Shown one piece after another: positions 1 through 8,581 of a stretch of 56,036 nt of DNA. The notes beneath the pieces are model-generated. The model did no database searches and had not been told where the DNA came from. It saw nothing but the letters and a program-made list of their open reading frames with translations. Source of the DNA: Actinomycetota bacterium (GTDB lineage: Bacteria; Actinomycetota; Thermoleophilia; Gaiellales; Gaiellaceae); contig PMNA01000030.1 in assembly GCA_003162055.1 (NCBI GenBank), positions 69,639 to 125,674 on the forward strand, in the 5' to 3' direction. Each line of letters starts with the position of its first letter. Within the stretch, counting starts at the first letter, position 1. A program made the translations under genes and the position numbers.

Positions 1-1733
1 AAGTCCATGTCGCCCAGGTGATCCTCGGCGCCCTGGATGTCGGTCAGGATGACGTATTCGTCGCCCTCCTTGACCAGACCCATGGCGATGCCCGAGACAG
101 GGCTCTTGATCGGGACACCCGCGTCCATCAGTGCCAGCGTCGAGCCGCAGACCGAGGCCATCGACGAGGAGCCGTTCGACTCCAGCGTCTCGGAGACGAG
201 CCGGATCGTGTAGGGGAACTCTTCGGCCGAAGGGATCATCGGCTCGAGCGCCCGCTGAGCGAGTGCGCCGTGGCCGATGTCGCGGCGCTTGGGACCGCGC
301 ATGAATCCGGTCTCCCCAACCGAGTAGGGCGGGAAGTTGTAGTGGTGCATGTAACGGCGCTCGTCTTCGAGCGAGAGATCGTCGATGCGCTGACCCTCTT
401 TCTGGGTGCCGAGCGTGAGCAGCGTCATCACCTGCGTCTGGCCTCGCGTGAAGAGCGCCGAGCCGTGCGTGCGCGGCGAAACCGACACCTCGCACGTGAT
501 CGGGCGGATCTCTTCGGTCGAGCGTCCATCGGGGCGGCGCTTGTCGACGGCGATCTTCTGCCTGACGAGATCCTTATAGATGGCGTCGATCGACTTGCGG
601 ATGAAGCTCTTCGTCAGCTGGTCCTTGACCGGGGGATCGCCCTCGGCGGGCGCCGGGCCGGCCGGGAAAGACAGCTCGACCTCTTCGATGATCCGATCGA
701 CCAGCAGCTGGCGCTTGGCGGCGCGCAGCTCCTTGGAATCCTGCTCGGCGTCGGTGAGGGCGCGCAGTTCGTTGCCGAACTGCTCCTGCACCGGCTTCTG
801 AACGGCCGCCAGCTGCTCGCGCTCGAGAATGGCGTGCAGGCTGGTGCGCACCTGTGAGCGTCGCACGATGTCTTCCTCGCTGGAATCCATCGACAGCTGC
901 GGCGCCAGCTCGCCTGTGATCTCTTCGACGAGAGCGGATGCCTCGCGCAGGCCGAGCTCGGCGATGCGCGAACGAAGGCGACCTCCTTGCGACTTCTCGA
1001 GCTCGCTGGTCAGCTCGGCGTCGAGCCACTTCGGCTTACCGACGCGCTTGCGTAGTTCTTCCTGTGCGTCGCAGAGCTTTCCGATCTCCTTGTGCGCGAA
1101 CGCGAAGGCCTCGAGGATCTTCTCCTCGGGAACTTCTTCGGCGCCCGCCTCGACCATCGTCAGCGCCTCCTTGGTGCCGACCACAAGCAGATCGAGCTTG
1201 GATTCCTGCATCTCCTGCATCGGCGCGTCGATGACCAGCTCGTCGTCTATCAGACCGACGCGAACGGCTCCCACGGGGCCCAGGAAGGGCAGCGAGGAAA
1301 TCATCAGCGCGGCCGAGACGCCGTTGATGCAAAGCGTGTCGTGGGCCGTGACGAGGTCGGCGGAGAGCACCGTTGCGATGCACTGCACCTCGTTGCGGAA
1401 GCCCTTCGGCCAGAGCGGCCGAATCGGGCGGTCGGTCATGCGGGCGGTCAGGATCGCCCGTTCGGTCGGGCGCCCCTCACGCTTGAAAAAGCCGCCGGGG
1501 ATCTTGCCGGCGGCGTACATGCGCTCTTCTACGTCGACTGTCAGCGGGAAGAAGTCGGCGCCCTCGCGGGCCTCCGCTCTTCCCTGTGCCGTCGCGAGCA
1601 CCATGGTCTCGCCCGAGCGAACCACGACTGCGCCGCCCGCTTGCTTGGCTAGTTTCCCGGTCTCGAAGACGATCTCGTGGTCGCCGACGGTCACCGATAC
1701 GGACTCAATCCGCCCGGTTCCAGTACTGGTCAT
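1..1733 (-). CDS. pnp: polyribonucleotide nucleotidyltransferase (PNPase), 3' end outside window
   Basis: Phosphorolytic 3'-5' exoribonuclease of mRNA decay; also able to add 3' tails. About 577 N-terminal residues are present of a usual ~700, so both RNase PH-like domains and the linking all-alpha domain are covered, and the KH and S1 RNA-binding domains lie beyond the left edge. Seen: the first PH domain (FFPLTVDVEERMYAAGKIPGG, then RPIRPLWPKGF) and the second (ITCEVSVSPRTHGSALFTRGQTQ, then ESNGSSSMASVCGSTLALMDAGVPI). The ATG at 1733 has a GGAG a few bases upstream. It lies 100 nt downstream of rpsO, the usual rpsO-pnp pair. Confidence 0.96.
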   Translation of the reverse strand, partial: MTSTGTGRIESVSVTVGDHEIVFETGKLAKQAGGAVVVRSGETMVLATAQGRAEAREGADFFPLTVDVEERMYAAGKIPGGFFKREGRPTERAILTARMTDRPIRPLWPKGFRNEVQCIATVLSADLVTAHDTLCINGVSAALMISSLPFLGPVGAVRVGLIDDELVIDAPMQEMQESKLDLLVVGTKEALTMVEAGAEEVPEEKILEAFAFAHKEIGKLCDAQEELRKRVGKPKWLDAELTSELEKSQGGRLRSRIAELGLREASALVEEITGELAPQLSMDSSEEDIVRRSQVRTSLHAILEREQLAAVQKPVQEQFGNELRALTDAEQDSKELRAAKRQLLVDRIIEEVELSFPAGPAPAEGDPPVKDQLTKSFIRKSIDAIYKDLVRQKIAVDKRRPDGRSTEEIRPITCEVSVSPRTHGSALFTRGQTQVMTLLTLGTQKEGQRIDDLSLEDERRYMHHYNFPPYSVGETGFMRGPKRRDIGHGALAQRALEPMIPSAEEFPYTIRLVSETLESNGSSSMASVCGSTLALMDAGVPIKSPVSGIAMGLVKEGDEYVILTDIQGAEDHLGDMD

Positions 1734-1765
1734 CTCCAACTCCTCTGTTTGTCAGGAAGAGCGGG

Positions 1766-1807
1766 AGTTTGAGTGAACCGGCTTTTCGTCACGGGCTCGC
1801 TCAAACT
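1766..1807 (-). other. inverted repeat between rpsO and pnp
   Basis: The arms at 1766-1774 (agtttgagt) and 1799-1807 (gctcaaact) pair over nine positions with one wobble, leaving a 24-nt loop. There is no T-run, so this is not a plain terminator. In Escherichia coli the equivalent gap holds an RNase III processing hairpin that controls pnp. A similar processing role here is an inference from position only. Confidence 0.4.
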
Positions 1808-1833
1808 TCCACTCCCCTTCTCTAAAACGAGCT

Positions 1834-2103
1834 CTAGCGCCTTAGGCCGAGCTCCTTGATCAATTCGCGGTATGCCTCGAGGTCGTTCTTCTGCAGATAG
1901 GTCTGCAGGCGCCGGCGCTGCCCGACGAGCTTGAGCAGTCCACGCCGAGAATGGTGATCCTTGGAGTGGATGCGCAGGTGCCCGTTCAGCTGGTTGATGC
2001 GCTCTGTTAAAAGGGCGATCTGCACCTTGGCCGAGCCGGTGTCCGACTCGGACTCGCCGAAGCGCTTGACGATCTCGTTCTTAGCTTCCTTGGTCAGGGA
2101 CAC
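1834..2103 (-). CDS. rpsO: 30S ribosomal protein S15
   Basis: Primary 16S rRNA-binding protein of the small subunit, 89 residues, the normal length. The whole protein shows S15 features: [40 protein letters not shown], then [21 protein letters not shown] at the end. The start is GTG at 2103, preceded by GGGAGGA at good spacing. The frame is open upstream but carries no S15 homology there. It heads the rpsO-pnp unit and has its own upstream promoter with a long untranslated leader of about 200 nt. Confidence 0.97.
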   Translation of the reverse strand: MSLTKEAKNEIVKRFGESESDTGSAKVQIALLTERINQLNGHLRIHSKDHHSRRGLLKLVGQRRRLQTYLQKNDLEAYRELIKELGLRR

Positions 2104-2308
2104 GTAGTTCCTCCCGTTGCCTGTTTCTTTGCCACTGATCCCAGATCGCCGTCGGAAGCGCCTCGAACGATCGAGATCGTGGTATCGAAAGACTACCAGT
2201 GCGGGAACTTTGCGGGGGACGTGGCGGCGCCGAGAGAGGGGTGTTGCTCCTCGTCCACCTGGCACAGCGTTACGCAGCCCCCCGCCGAATCCACCCACCC
2301 GCGGGGTC

Positions 2309-2337
2309 GTAATACGGTACTGCTCTTCCGCTGTCGA
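2309..2337 (-). promoter_or_regulatory. candidate rpsO promoter
   Basis: On the minus strand TCGACA (2337-2332) and TATTAC (2314-2309) are separated by exactly 17 nt, a 5/6 and 4/6 match to a sigma-70 promoter. Transcription would start near 2302, giving a leader of about 200 nt. The 2104-2460 gap holds this promoter, two small leader hairpins (2162-2175 and 2181-2197) and the start region of the plus-strand phosphatase gene. I see no other gene in it. Confidence 0.5.
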
Positions 2338-2460
2338 AGCATCACGGAATAGCGCCTAAGTCGTGCCGATCTGCCGGCTGAGTCGTTTCACGGTCCGGCA
2401 GGCCCGGTTTCGCCCGAGGACCCAAGCTGGCAGCCGACGCGGGCTTGTATCGTGCCGGTT

Positions 2461-3123
2461 GTGCGCGCGCTCATCTTCGATCTCGACGGGACGCTGGTGG
2501 ATACCGTCTACGCGCACGTCTTCACCTGGCAGCAGGCGCTGGCCGAGGCCGAGATGCCGATCGACAGCTGGCGCATACATCGCCGCATCGGCATGAGCGG
2601 AGGGCTGTTCGCCCGCGCCGTCGCGCGTGAGCTGGGCCGGCCGCTCTCGACGAGCGAGACCGATGCGCTTCAGAAGCGTCACGCCGAGTTGTTCGAGCAG
2701 ATGATGCCGCATTGTCGCCCCCTTCTCGGCGCGGTCGAGCTGCTCCGGCACCTACGTGAGGCCGGGGTCGTGCACGGCGTTGCGACCTCGGGCGCCAGGC
2801 CGCTGATCGACGACTCGCTGAAGGCGTTAGGGATCGGGGCGGAGACCGTTGTGATCGAGCGCGGTGACGTGGCCCGGGCCAAGCCCGAGCCCGATCTCTT
2901 TCTGGTCTGCGCCGAGCGGATGAGAGTCAGCCCGCACGAGTGCTACGTCGTCGGCGACGCAGTCTGGGACCTGCTCGCGGCGAGGCGGGCGGAGATGCTC
3001 AGCATCGGTCTTCTCAGCGGCGGCTACGGCGAGGATGAGCTGACGCGCGCAGGCGCCTACCGCGTCTACCACGATCCGGCCGAGCTGAACGACTCGCTCG
3101 ACGAGCTGGGAGTGCTGCCCTGA
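2461..3123 (+). CDS. HAD-family hydrolase, phosphoglycolate phosphatase-like
   Basis: Probable phosphomonoesterase of 220 residues. Motif I is FDLDGTLVDT with the nucleophile and acid Asp near residues 7 and 9. The motif II region is VATSGARP, the Lys motif lies in AKPEPDLF, and motif IV is YVVGDAVWD. The small alpha-helical cap between motifs I and II fits the PGPase/beta-phosphoglucomutase subfamily, so the substrate is likely a small phosphorylated metabolite but cannot be fixed. GTG at 2461 is chosen because TATCGT ends 7 nt before it, with no ribosome-binding site. GTG at 2452 is the alternative. It overlaps the next gene, with which it is probably cotranscribed. Confidence 0.85.
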   Translation: MRALIFDLDGTLVDTVYAHVFTWQQALAEAEMPIDSWRIHRRIGMSGGLFARAVARELGRPLSTSETDALQKRHAELFEQMMPHCRPLLGAVELLRHLREAGVVHGVATSGARPLIDDSLKALGIGAETVVIERGDVARAKPEPDLFLVCAERMRVSPHECYVVGDAVWDLLAARRAEMLSIGLLSGGYGEDELTRAGAYRVYHDPAELNDSLDELGVLP

Positions 3124-4517
3124 CGAGCGCGCTACCGGCGGGAGTTGCCGCGGGGCATCCGGCAACGGCCCGGGCCGGGCTCGAAGTGCTGGAAGAAGGC
3201 GGTAGCGCCGCCGACGCCGCCATCGCGGCCTGCTTCGCGTCGTGTGTCTGCGAGGTAATGATGACCGGACTTCTCGGCGGCGGGCACGGCATGATCTGGA
3301 ACGCAGCCGAGGGACGCGCTAAGCAGCTCGATTTCTTCACTACCGTGCCCGGGATCGGTACCGCCTCGCATCTACGTCCCCAACTTGTGGAGCTAGATGT
3401 TCGCTTCGGTGAGGAAACAGTCCGCTACGAGATCGGTCCGCAGTCCTGCGCCGTTCCGGGCATCCCGGCCGGGCTGTACGAGCTCTGGTGCCGCGAGGGG
3501 CAGCTCGACTGGGCGTGCCTGCTCGCCCCCGCGATTCGCCTCGGGCGCGAAGGCGTACCGATGCCGCCCGCGCACGCCGCCTGCCTGCGCATGCTCGCGC
3601 CGGTTATGACACTCGATCGCGGCGAGCAACTCTTCGCCCCGGACGGGCGCCTGCTCGAAGCGGGCGAGCTTCTGCTGCAACCCGGCATCGCCGACGCGCT
3701 GGAGCTGATAGCCGAGGATCCGCGCTCGCTCTACGGCGGTGCTCTCTCGCGCAGCCTGCTCGAGCTGGTGCGCGATCGAGGCGGCTTGATCACCAAGGAA
3801 GACCTCACCTCCTACACCCCACTCTGGCGCGAGCCCGTCGAGTGCGCCTACGCCGGCACTAGCTTCTTCACTCGCGGCGGGCTCTCGGGCGTGCCCGAAG
3901 CGCTGGCGCGGCTCCAACCCCTGGCCGGCCTGTCCGGGCGCGAGCGGGTGCTGGCGCTGCTGGCGGCTCTGAGCACAGAGGGCGCCGGCTCGCACACCAC
4001 CAATCTCGTCACAGTGGACGAGAAGGGAAACGCCTGCGTGCTCACGACCAGCCTCGGCCTCGGCTCGGGCGACTACCTGCCCGGGCTCGACCTGCACCTG
4101 AACTCGATGCTGGGCGAGAGGGATTTGGTCAGCGGCGAGCTCGTTCCGGGCGAGCGGGTGATGAGCATGACGGCGCCGAGCGTCGCGGTTGACGAGCGCG
4201 GGCCGACACTGGCGATCGGCGCCGCCGGCGGGACGCGCCTGCGCTCGGCGTTGGTGCAGGTTGCCTCCGGGATCCTCGACGAGGGGCTGGCTCCGAGCGC
4301 GGCGATCGAGCGCCCTCGTTTCCATCCCGCGGACTCGGTCCTGAACGCGGAGCCGGGGGTGGACGAAGAAGCCCTGAGCGAGCTCGAAGCGGACGGCTGG
4401 CAGGTTCGCCGCTGGGCCTCGCTCCACCACTACTTCGGCGGCGTGAGTGCGATCGGTCGAGCGGGCGCGGCGGGAGATCCCAGGCGGAGCGGCGTGGGAC
4501 TAGCCCTCGGCGCCTAG
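3120..4517 (+). CDS. gamma-glutamyltranspeptidase-like Ntn hydrolase, apparent CTG start
   Basis: Self-cleaving gamma-glutamyl transferase/hydrolase family, 465 residues, shorter than the usual 500-580. Seen: N-terminal GVAAGHPATARAGLEVLEEG, the Thr pair after GAGSH (catalytic Thr about residue 293), GAAGGTRLRSALVQV holding the Gly-Gly oxyanion pair, and the HHYFGGVSAIGR ending. No signal peptide is visible, unlike secreted relatives. No ATG, GTG or TTG lies in frame between the stop at 3036 and GTG 3186, and 3186 would cut off the conserved N-terminus. CTG at 3120 has GGGAG seven bases upstream and overlaps the phosphatase stop (CTGA). The 3' end overlaps the ribF end by 18 nt. Confidence 0.85.
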   Translation: MTSALPAGVAAGHPATARAGLEVLEEGGSAADAAIAACFASCVCEVMMTGLLGGGHGMIWNAAEGRAKQLDFFTTVPGIGTASHLRPQLVELDVRFGEETVRYEIGPQSCAVPGIPAGLYELWCREGQLDWACLLAPAIRLGREGVPMPPAHAACLRMLAPVMTLDRGEQLFAPDGRLLEAGELLLQPGIADALELIAEDPRSLYGGALSRSLLELVRDRGGLITKEDLTSYTPLWREPVECAYAGTSFFTRGGLSGVPEALARLQPLAGLSGRERVLALLAALSTEGAGSHTTNLVTVDEKGNACVLTTSLGLGSGDYLPGLDLHLNSMLGERDLVSGELVPGERVMSMTAPSVAVDERGPTLAIGAAGGTRLRSALVQVASGILDEGLAPSAAIERPRFHPADSVLNAEPGVDEEALSELEADGWQVRRWASLHHYFGGVSAIGRAGAAGDPRRSGVGLALGA

Positions 4518-5387
4518 CGGTTGCCCCGGCGGTTCGGCCTCTCGCACCGCCTCAACGTCGCGGGCGATCTGCTCTATCAGCGCCTCGTCACTCTCGAAGG
4601 CCCGCTCGTCGCGCAGCTGCTGCCAGAGCTCGACGACCAGGCGCTTGCCGTAGAGGTCGCCTGCGAAATCGATCAGATGAACCTCGACGCGCCGCTCCGC
4701 TCCCTTGAAGTGAACGTTGACGCCGATCGAGACGGCCGCCCGGTGCCGATCGGAGAAGCCGGCGTAGATCCCGTCGAGCGGGACGAGCTGGTGCGGGGCA
4801 AAGACCAGGTTGGCGGTTGGGAAGCCGAGCCGGGCGCCGCGCGCAAAGCCCGGGACGACGCGTCCGTCGAGCTCGTAGGGGTGGCCGAGCAGCGAGGCTG
4901 CGGTGATCACGTCGCCTTTGTGCAGGGCGTCCCTGATCGCGGTCGAGGAGACGCCCGCGACGGGCTCGACCAGGCGCGTGAGCAAGCCCTCGTCGTGCAG
5001 TAGCTCGAGGTCGCCCGAGCGATCGTGGCCGAAGCGGAAGTCGGGCCCCGCGACGACGACCTGGGCGCCGAGCGGATTCAAGTAGCGGAGCGTGAACTCA
5101 CCGGGCGTCATGGCGGCCAGCTCCTCGTCGAAGCGCAGCACCACGATTTCCTCCACGCCGTACTCGACCAGCAGCTCGACCTTGCGCTCGAGCGTGGTCA
5201 GAAGCTCCACGGGTTTCCCAAGCAAGACGCGCGGATGCGGGTCGAAGGTGAGCACTGCCACCGGTAGGCCGGACTCGAAAGCGGTGTCCAGAACGCGGCG
5301 ATGGCCCCGGTGAACGCCGTCGAAGGAGCCGACGGCGACGGCGCGCGCGGAACGCGGCAGGTCTATCGGATTGCGAACGACTTTCAT
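4500..5387 (-). CDS. ribF: bifunctional riboflavin kinase/FAD synthetase
   Basis: Makes FMN and then FAD from riboflavin and ATP. It has 295 residues, close to the family norm. The N-terminal nucleotidyltransferase domain shows GSFDGVHRGHRRVL at about 20-33 and TFDPHPRVLL. The C-terminal flavokinase domain shows GARLGFPTANL, DGIYAGF and VEVHLIDFAGDLYGKRLVVEL. The ATG at 5387 overlaps the truB stop in an ATGA junction, so the two are probably translationally coupled. An in-frame extension upstream exists but lies inside truB and is rejected. Confidence 0.95.
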   Translation of the reverse strand: MKVVRNPIDLPRSARAVAVGSFDGVHRGHRRVLDTAFESGLPVAVLTFDPHPRVLLGKPVELLTTLERKVELLVEYGVEEIVVLRFDEELAAMTPGEFTLRYLNPLGAQVVVAGPDFRFGHDRSGDLELLHDEGLLTRLVEPVAGVSSTAIRDALHKGDVITAASLLGHPYELDGRVVPGFARGARLGFPTANLVFAPHQLVPLDGIYAGFSDRHRAAVSIGVNVHFKGAERRVEVHLIDFAGDLYGKRLVVELWQQLRDERAFESDEALIEQIARDVEAVREAEPPGQPLGAEG

Positions 5388-6202
5388 ACGGGCATCACCG
5401 TCTCTGGCCTCACCGTACCGTTCTTGCCCAGCCCGACGGCGATCAATCTGCCCTCCCGGCACAGTCGCAGCAACCCCGGCTCGTCTCGCTGCAGCTGTCT
5501 TCCGGCCCGCACGCTGTCGGTCTCCTCCTCGCTCAGCTCCAGCGCGGGAAGGAATGGAACTGCGTCGGCCGCCGGGTGAATGCGCTCGCTGTCGGCGCCC
5601 GAGACCGAGAAGGGGCCCACCTCGAGCCGGCGCAGGCTGTGGCAATGACCGCCCAGGCGGTCGGCGATCGCACGCACGTAGGTGCCGGAGCTGACGCGTA
5701 GATCGAGCCTGGCTATGCCGTTCGAGTAGTCGAGCAGCTGTAGCTCGTCGATGCGGGAGCGTCTGAGCGGCATCTCCGGCGCCTCGCCGCGCCGGGTCAG
5801 GCGATAGGCGCGCTCGCCGCCGATCTTGATTGCGGAGAGCGCGGGAACACGCAGCTCGACCTCGCCGCGGATCTTTTGCAGGCTTTCCTCCAACAGCTCG
5901 CGCGCGGGCGCCTCCTTCGTCTCGATGATCTCACCTTCCAGATCGCCGCTCGCAGTACGCGAGGAGAGGTCGATCTCGGTCAAGTAACGCTTGTCGAGAC
6001 CGACGAGATAGCGAGCCAGCCTGGTCGCCGAGCCCAGCAGCACGAGCAGGAGCCCACTGGCGAAGGGATCGAGCGTTCCGGCGTGGCCGGCTCTGGCACC
6101 GGTCTTGGAGCGCAGATCGCGCACCAGCGCAAACGAAGACGGCCCGCTGGGCTTGTCCACGAGCACGAGCCCGGACGGCTCGAGCGCCCGCGGAATCGCC
6201 AC
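5384..6202 (-). CDS. truB: tRNA pseudouridine(55) synthase
   Basis: Converts U55 of the tRNA T-loop to pseudouridine. It has 272 residues. The catalytic Asp is at about residue 45 in GHAGTLDPFASGLLLVLLG. GLVLVDKPSGPSSF at the N-terminus, RVPALSAIKIGGERAYRL and SSGTYVRAIADRLG are typical TruB blocks. The start is GTG at 6202, two bases after the nrnA stop. The C-terminus after about residue 230 is a short PUA-like tail ending one frame into ribF. Confidence 0.95.
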   Translation of the reverse strand: MAIPRALEPSGLVLVDKPSGPSSFALVRDLRSKTGARAGHAGTLDPFASGLLLVLLGSATRLARYLVGLDKRYLTEIDLSSRTASGDLEGEIIETKEAPARELLEESLQKIRGEVELRVPALSAIKIGGERAYRLTRRGEAPEMPLRRSRIDELQLLDYSNGIARLDLRVSSGTYVRAIADRLGGHCHSLRRLEVGPFSVSGADSERIHPAADAVPFLPALELSEEETDSVRAGRQLQRDEPGLLRLCREGRLIAVGLGKNGTVRPETVMPV

Positions 6203-6204
6203 CG

Positions 6205-7200
6205 CTACCCCGCCTCGCCCGACGTCTTGGCGACGAACTCCTTGCGCAGAAAGGCGATCAGCTCCTTGATACTGAGGTCGCTGCCAAACCCGGCTGCCTG
6301 CCGATGTCCGCCGCCACCGCCCGCACGAGCCACTTCCGAGACGTCGAGCCGATCACGCGATGAACGAAGACTGACGCGGCGGCCGCCGCGTTCCGGTGGC
6401 TCCGAGATCAGCGCCGACATTTCAACTCCGGCCACTGCCCGTAGCGACTCGACGACGCCGTCGGAAGCTCCGCTCGAGGCACCCGTCTCTTCGAAGTCCT
6501 TGCGCTCGAGATAGGAAATGACCAGCCGTCCGCCTTCGTGCACCTCGACGTGCTCGAGCGCGTGCGCCAGAAGCTTCAGCTTCGACAACTCGACCGTCTC
6601 GTAAACGTGCTGGAAGATGCGGTGGGCATCGGCACCGGCCTCGATCAACTCGGCGGCCAGGCGGAGAGTCTTGGGCGAGGTGTTCTCGTACTGGAAGCGG
6701 CCGGTGTCGGTGACCAGCGCGATATACAGCGCCGCGGCGATCTCGGGCGTCAGGCGCACCTTCAACTCCGTGAATATGTCGCGCAGCACCTCGCTCGTGG
6801 ACGAGGCCTCGGCGACCACGAGATTGACGTTGCCAAAGCGGCTGTTGTCGTGGTGGTGGTCGATCACGGCGACGAAGGGCGCCTCGGTGCGCAGGCGTTG
6901 ATCGGCGCCCATGCGATTCTCGTTCGCCGCGTCGAGGGCCAGCAGCGGACGGCCGAGGAGCTTGTCCGGCTCGCCGCGGACGAGGTCGTCCAGCGGCATG
7001 AAGCGGTATTCGAAGGGAAGCGGGGCCGCGCCAGGGAGGAACATCGTGCTGCGCTTGCCGAGTTGGTCGAGCGCCAGCTTGAGCGCGAGCATCGAGCCGA
7101 GCGCGTCACCGTCGGGGCTCTCGTGCACCGAGATGACGAAATCGTCGTGGTCGCGAATCCCCTGCGCGACGGCTTTTAGATCAGCTTTCGTGGTCGTCAT
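6205..7200 (-). CDS. nrnA: DHH-family bifunctional oligoribonuclease/pAp phosphatase
   Basis: Degrades the 2-5 nt RNA fragments left by exonucleases and dephosphorylates pAp. The 331 residues show the first metal motif HESPDGDALGS (26-36), a central LALDAANENR, the DHH triad in VIDHHHDNSRF (114-116), and the C-terminal DHHA1 signature AGGGGGHRQAAGF. NrnA sits between rbfA and truB in many Gram-positive genomes, as here. Its first 20 nt overlap the end of rbfA. The choice of nrnA over another DHH phosphoesterase rests on this context and the length. Confidence 0.9.
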   Translation of the reverse strand: MTTTKADLKAVAQGIRDHDDFVISVHESPDGDALGSMLALKLALDQLGKRSTMFLPGAAPLPFEYRFMPLDDLVRGEPDKLLGRPLLALDAANENRMGADQRLRTEAPFVAVIDHHHDNSRFGNVNLVVAEASSTSEVLRDIFTELKVRLTPEIAAALYIALVTDTGRFQYENTSPKTLRLAAELIEAGADAHRIFQHVYETVELSKLKLLAHALEHVEVHEGGRLVISYLERKDFEETGASSGASDGVVESLRAVAGVEMSALISEPPERGGRRVSLRSSRDRLDVSEVARAGGGGGHRQAAGFGSDLSIKELIAFLRKEFVAKTSGEAG

Positions 7201-7537
7201 CCGGAGGAACCAGTTCGTCGATCAGTTTTGACATTCGCAGCGCCTCTTCGGCGATCGGATCGTACTCGAAGGTGAGTTGCGGAATTCGCTTCATTCTCAA
7301 CTCGCGGTTGAGCGTGGCCTGAAGCACGCCGTGCGCCGCGTTCAGCGCCTCGATCGTCCTGGCGATCTTCTTCTTCGGCCCCAGCACGCTGACGAAGACG
7401 CGCGCCTGGTGCAGATCCGGGGTCGTTCGCACCGCCGTGATCGTGACGAAACCGATGCGCGGATCCTTCAGCGAGGGCAAAGCTTCGCTCAGAGTTTGCA
7501 GTATCGACTCGTTTACTCGGCGCATTCGTCCGGACAT
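7181..7537 (-). CDS. rbfA: 30S ribosome-binding factor A
   Basis: Late 30S maturation factor that binds near helix 1 of 16S rRNA. It has 118 residues, a normal length, with a KH-like fold: RVNESILQTLSEAL, DPRIGFVTITAVRTTPDLHQARVFVSVLG, then LNRELRMKRIPQLTFEYDPIAEEALRMSKLIDEL. The ATG at 7537 is preceded by GGAGAG. infB normally lies directly upstream; here a plus-strand kinase gene intervenes, so rbfA must have a promoter in the 78-nt divergent gap at 7538-7615. Confidence 0.93.
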   Translation of the reverse strand: MSGRMRRVNESILQTLSEALPSLKDPRIGFVTITAVRTTPDLHQARVFVSVLGPKKKIARTIEALNAAHGVLQATLNRELRMKRIPQLTFEYDPIAEEALRMSKLIDELVPPDDDHES

Positions 7538-7615
7538 CGCTCTCCATTCAAGCGTTTTCGGATGATGACGCGTGTCTTGAAGGTTCGCTAGGCTCGCGGG
7601 CCAGGGAGAGATGCG

Positions 7616-8566
7616 ATGACAGACGTCTATCTATTCGGCCACGTCTCGAGCGGGATCATCGTCCGCATAGAGGGGCGCTATCCCGACCCTGACGGCTACG
7701 GCGAGATCGTCGAGACGCTTGAAAACCACTGCGGCGAGGCTACCGGCAGCGCGCTCGTGCTGGCCCGCCTGGGCGCCTCGGTCGTGCTCGAGGGCAACTG
7801 GATCGGGGACACCCCGGCCTGTCGCGGCACGCTGGAACTGCTCCAGTCGCGCGGGATTGACTGCTCGGGGCTGGTCGTCAAGCCCGGCTACCAGGGCGCG
7901 ACCGAGATCACCATCTCCGACGGCGAGTCGCGCACCGTCTTCGGCCGCTACATCGATCTGCTCTCGACGACGCGGCAGTGGGAGATGCCAAGCGTCGAGC
8001 GGATCGAGCAAGCGCGGGTCGTCTGCGTTGATCCTTCCTTCGGCGCGGCGACGCTCGCCGTCGCCCGCGCGGCCAAGGTTGCCGCAAAGCCGCTCGTCAC
8101 TTCAGATGCTCCCTACGACTCCGAGCTGGCCGCGGCGGCCGACGCGATCGCGATCTCAGGCGAGCTGATGGCGCGCGACTACCCCGAGGCGCTCGAGTCG
8201 GAAAAAGAGAGAGAAAAGCTGTTCGAGCGCTATCTCGAGCACTGCCCGGGGCTGGTGGTGTTCACGGCGGGCTCGCGCCCGCTCTGGTACTCGCGCGGCC
8301 GCGGCGGCGAAACCGGGCCCGGACGGGTTCCGTCCGGCGAGCGCAGGCAGCTCTCCCCGATTTCCGTGCAGACCGTCGACAGCGCCGGCGCCGGCGACAG
8401 CTTCCGAGGCGGCTTGATCTACGGTTTTCTCCAGTGCTCGGGCGACGACGAGAAGGTGCGCTTTGCGAGCGCCCTGGCCTCGCTGGTCTGCACCACGACG
8501 CCCGGCTGCGTGAATCCGCCCTCGCTGGAGCAGGTGCGCGAGCTGCTCGAGACTTCGGTGCTCTAG
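7616..8566 (+). CDS. PfkB-family carbohydrate/nucleoside kinase
   Basis: ATP-dependent small-molecule kinase of the ribokinase superfamily, 316 residues. The second PfkB signature is VDSAGAGDSFRGG (about 254-266), with the catalytic base Asp261 and the GAGD anion hole. The N-terminal glycine-rich region is less typical (GHVSSGIIVRIEGRYPDP). The substrate cannot be told. GGGAGAG precedes the ATG at 7616. The gene lies inverted inside the infB-rbfA region: head to head with rbfA and tail to tail with ylxP, 15 nt apart. Confidence 0.88.
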   Translation: MTDVYLFGHVSSGIIVRIEGRYPDPDGYGEIVETLENHCGEATGSALVLARLGASVVLEGNWIGDTPACRGTLELLQSRGIDCSGLVVKPGYQGATEITISDGESRTVFGRYIDLLSTTRQWEMPSVERIEQARVVCVDPSFGAATLAVARAAKVAAKPLVTSDAPYDSELAAAADAIAISGELMARDYPEALESEKEREKLFERYLEHCPGLVVFTAGSRPLWYSRGRGGETGPGRVPSGERRQLSPISVQTVDSAGAGDSFRGGLIYGFLQCSGDDEKVRFASALASLVCTTTPGCVNPPSLEQVRELLETSVL

Positions 8567-8581
8567 CCGGGCCCGCGCGGT

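Noticed and set aside
2356..2751. Minus-strand frame over the HAD gene start
   Set aside because: No family features; the plus-strand HAD motifs cover the same bases.
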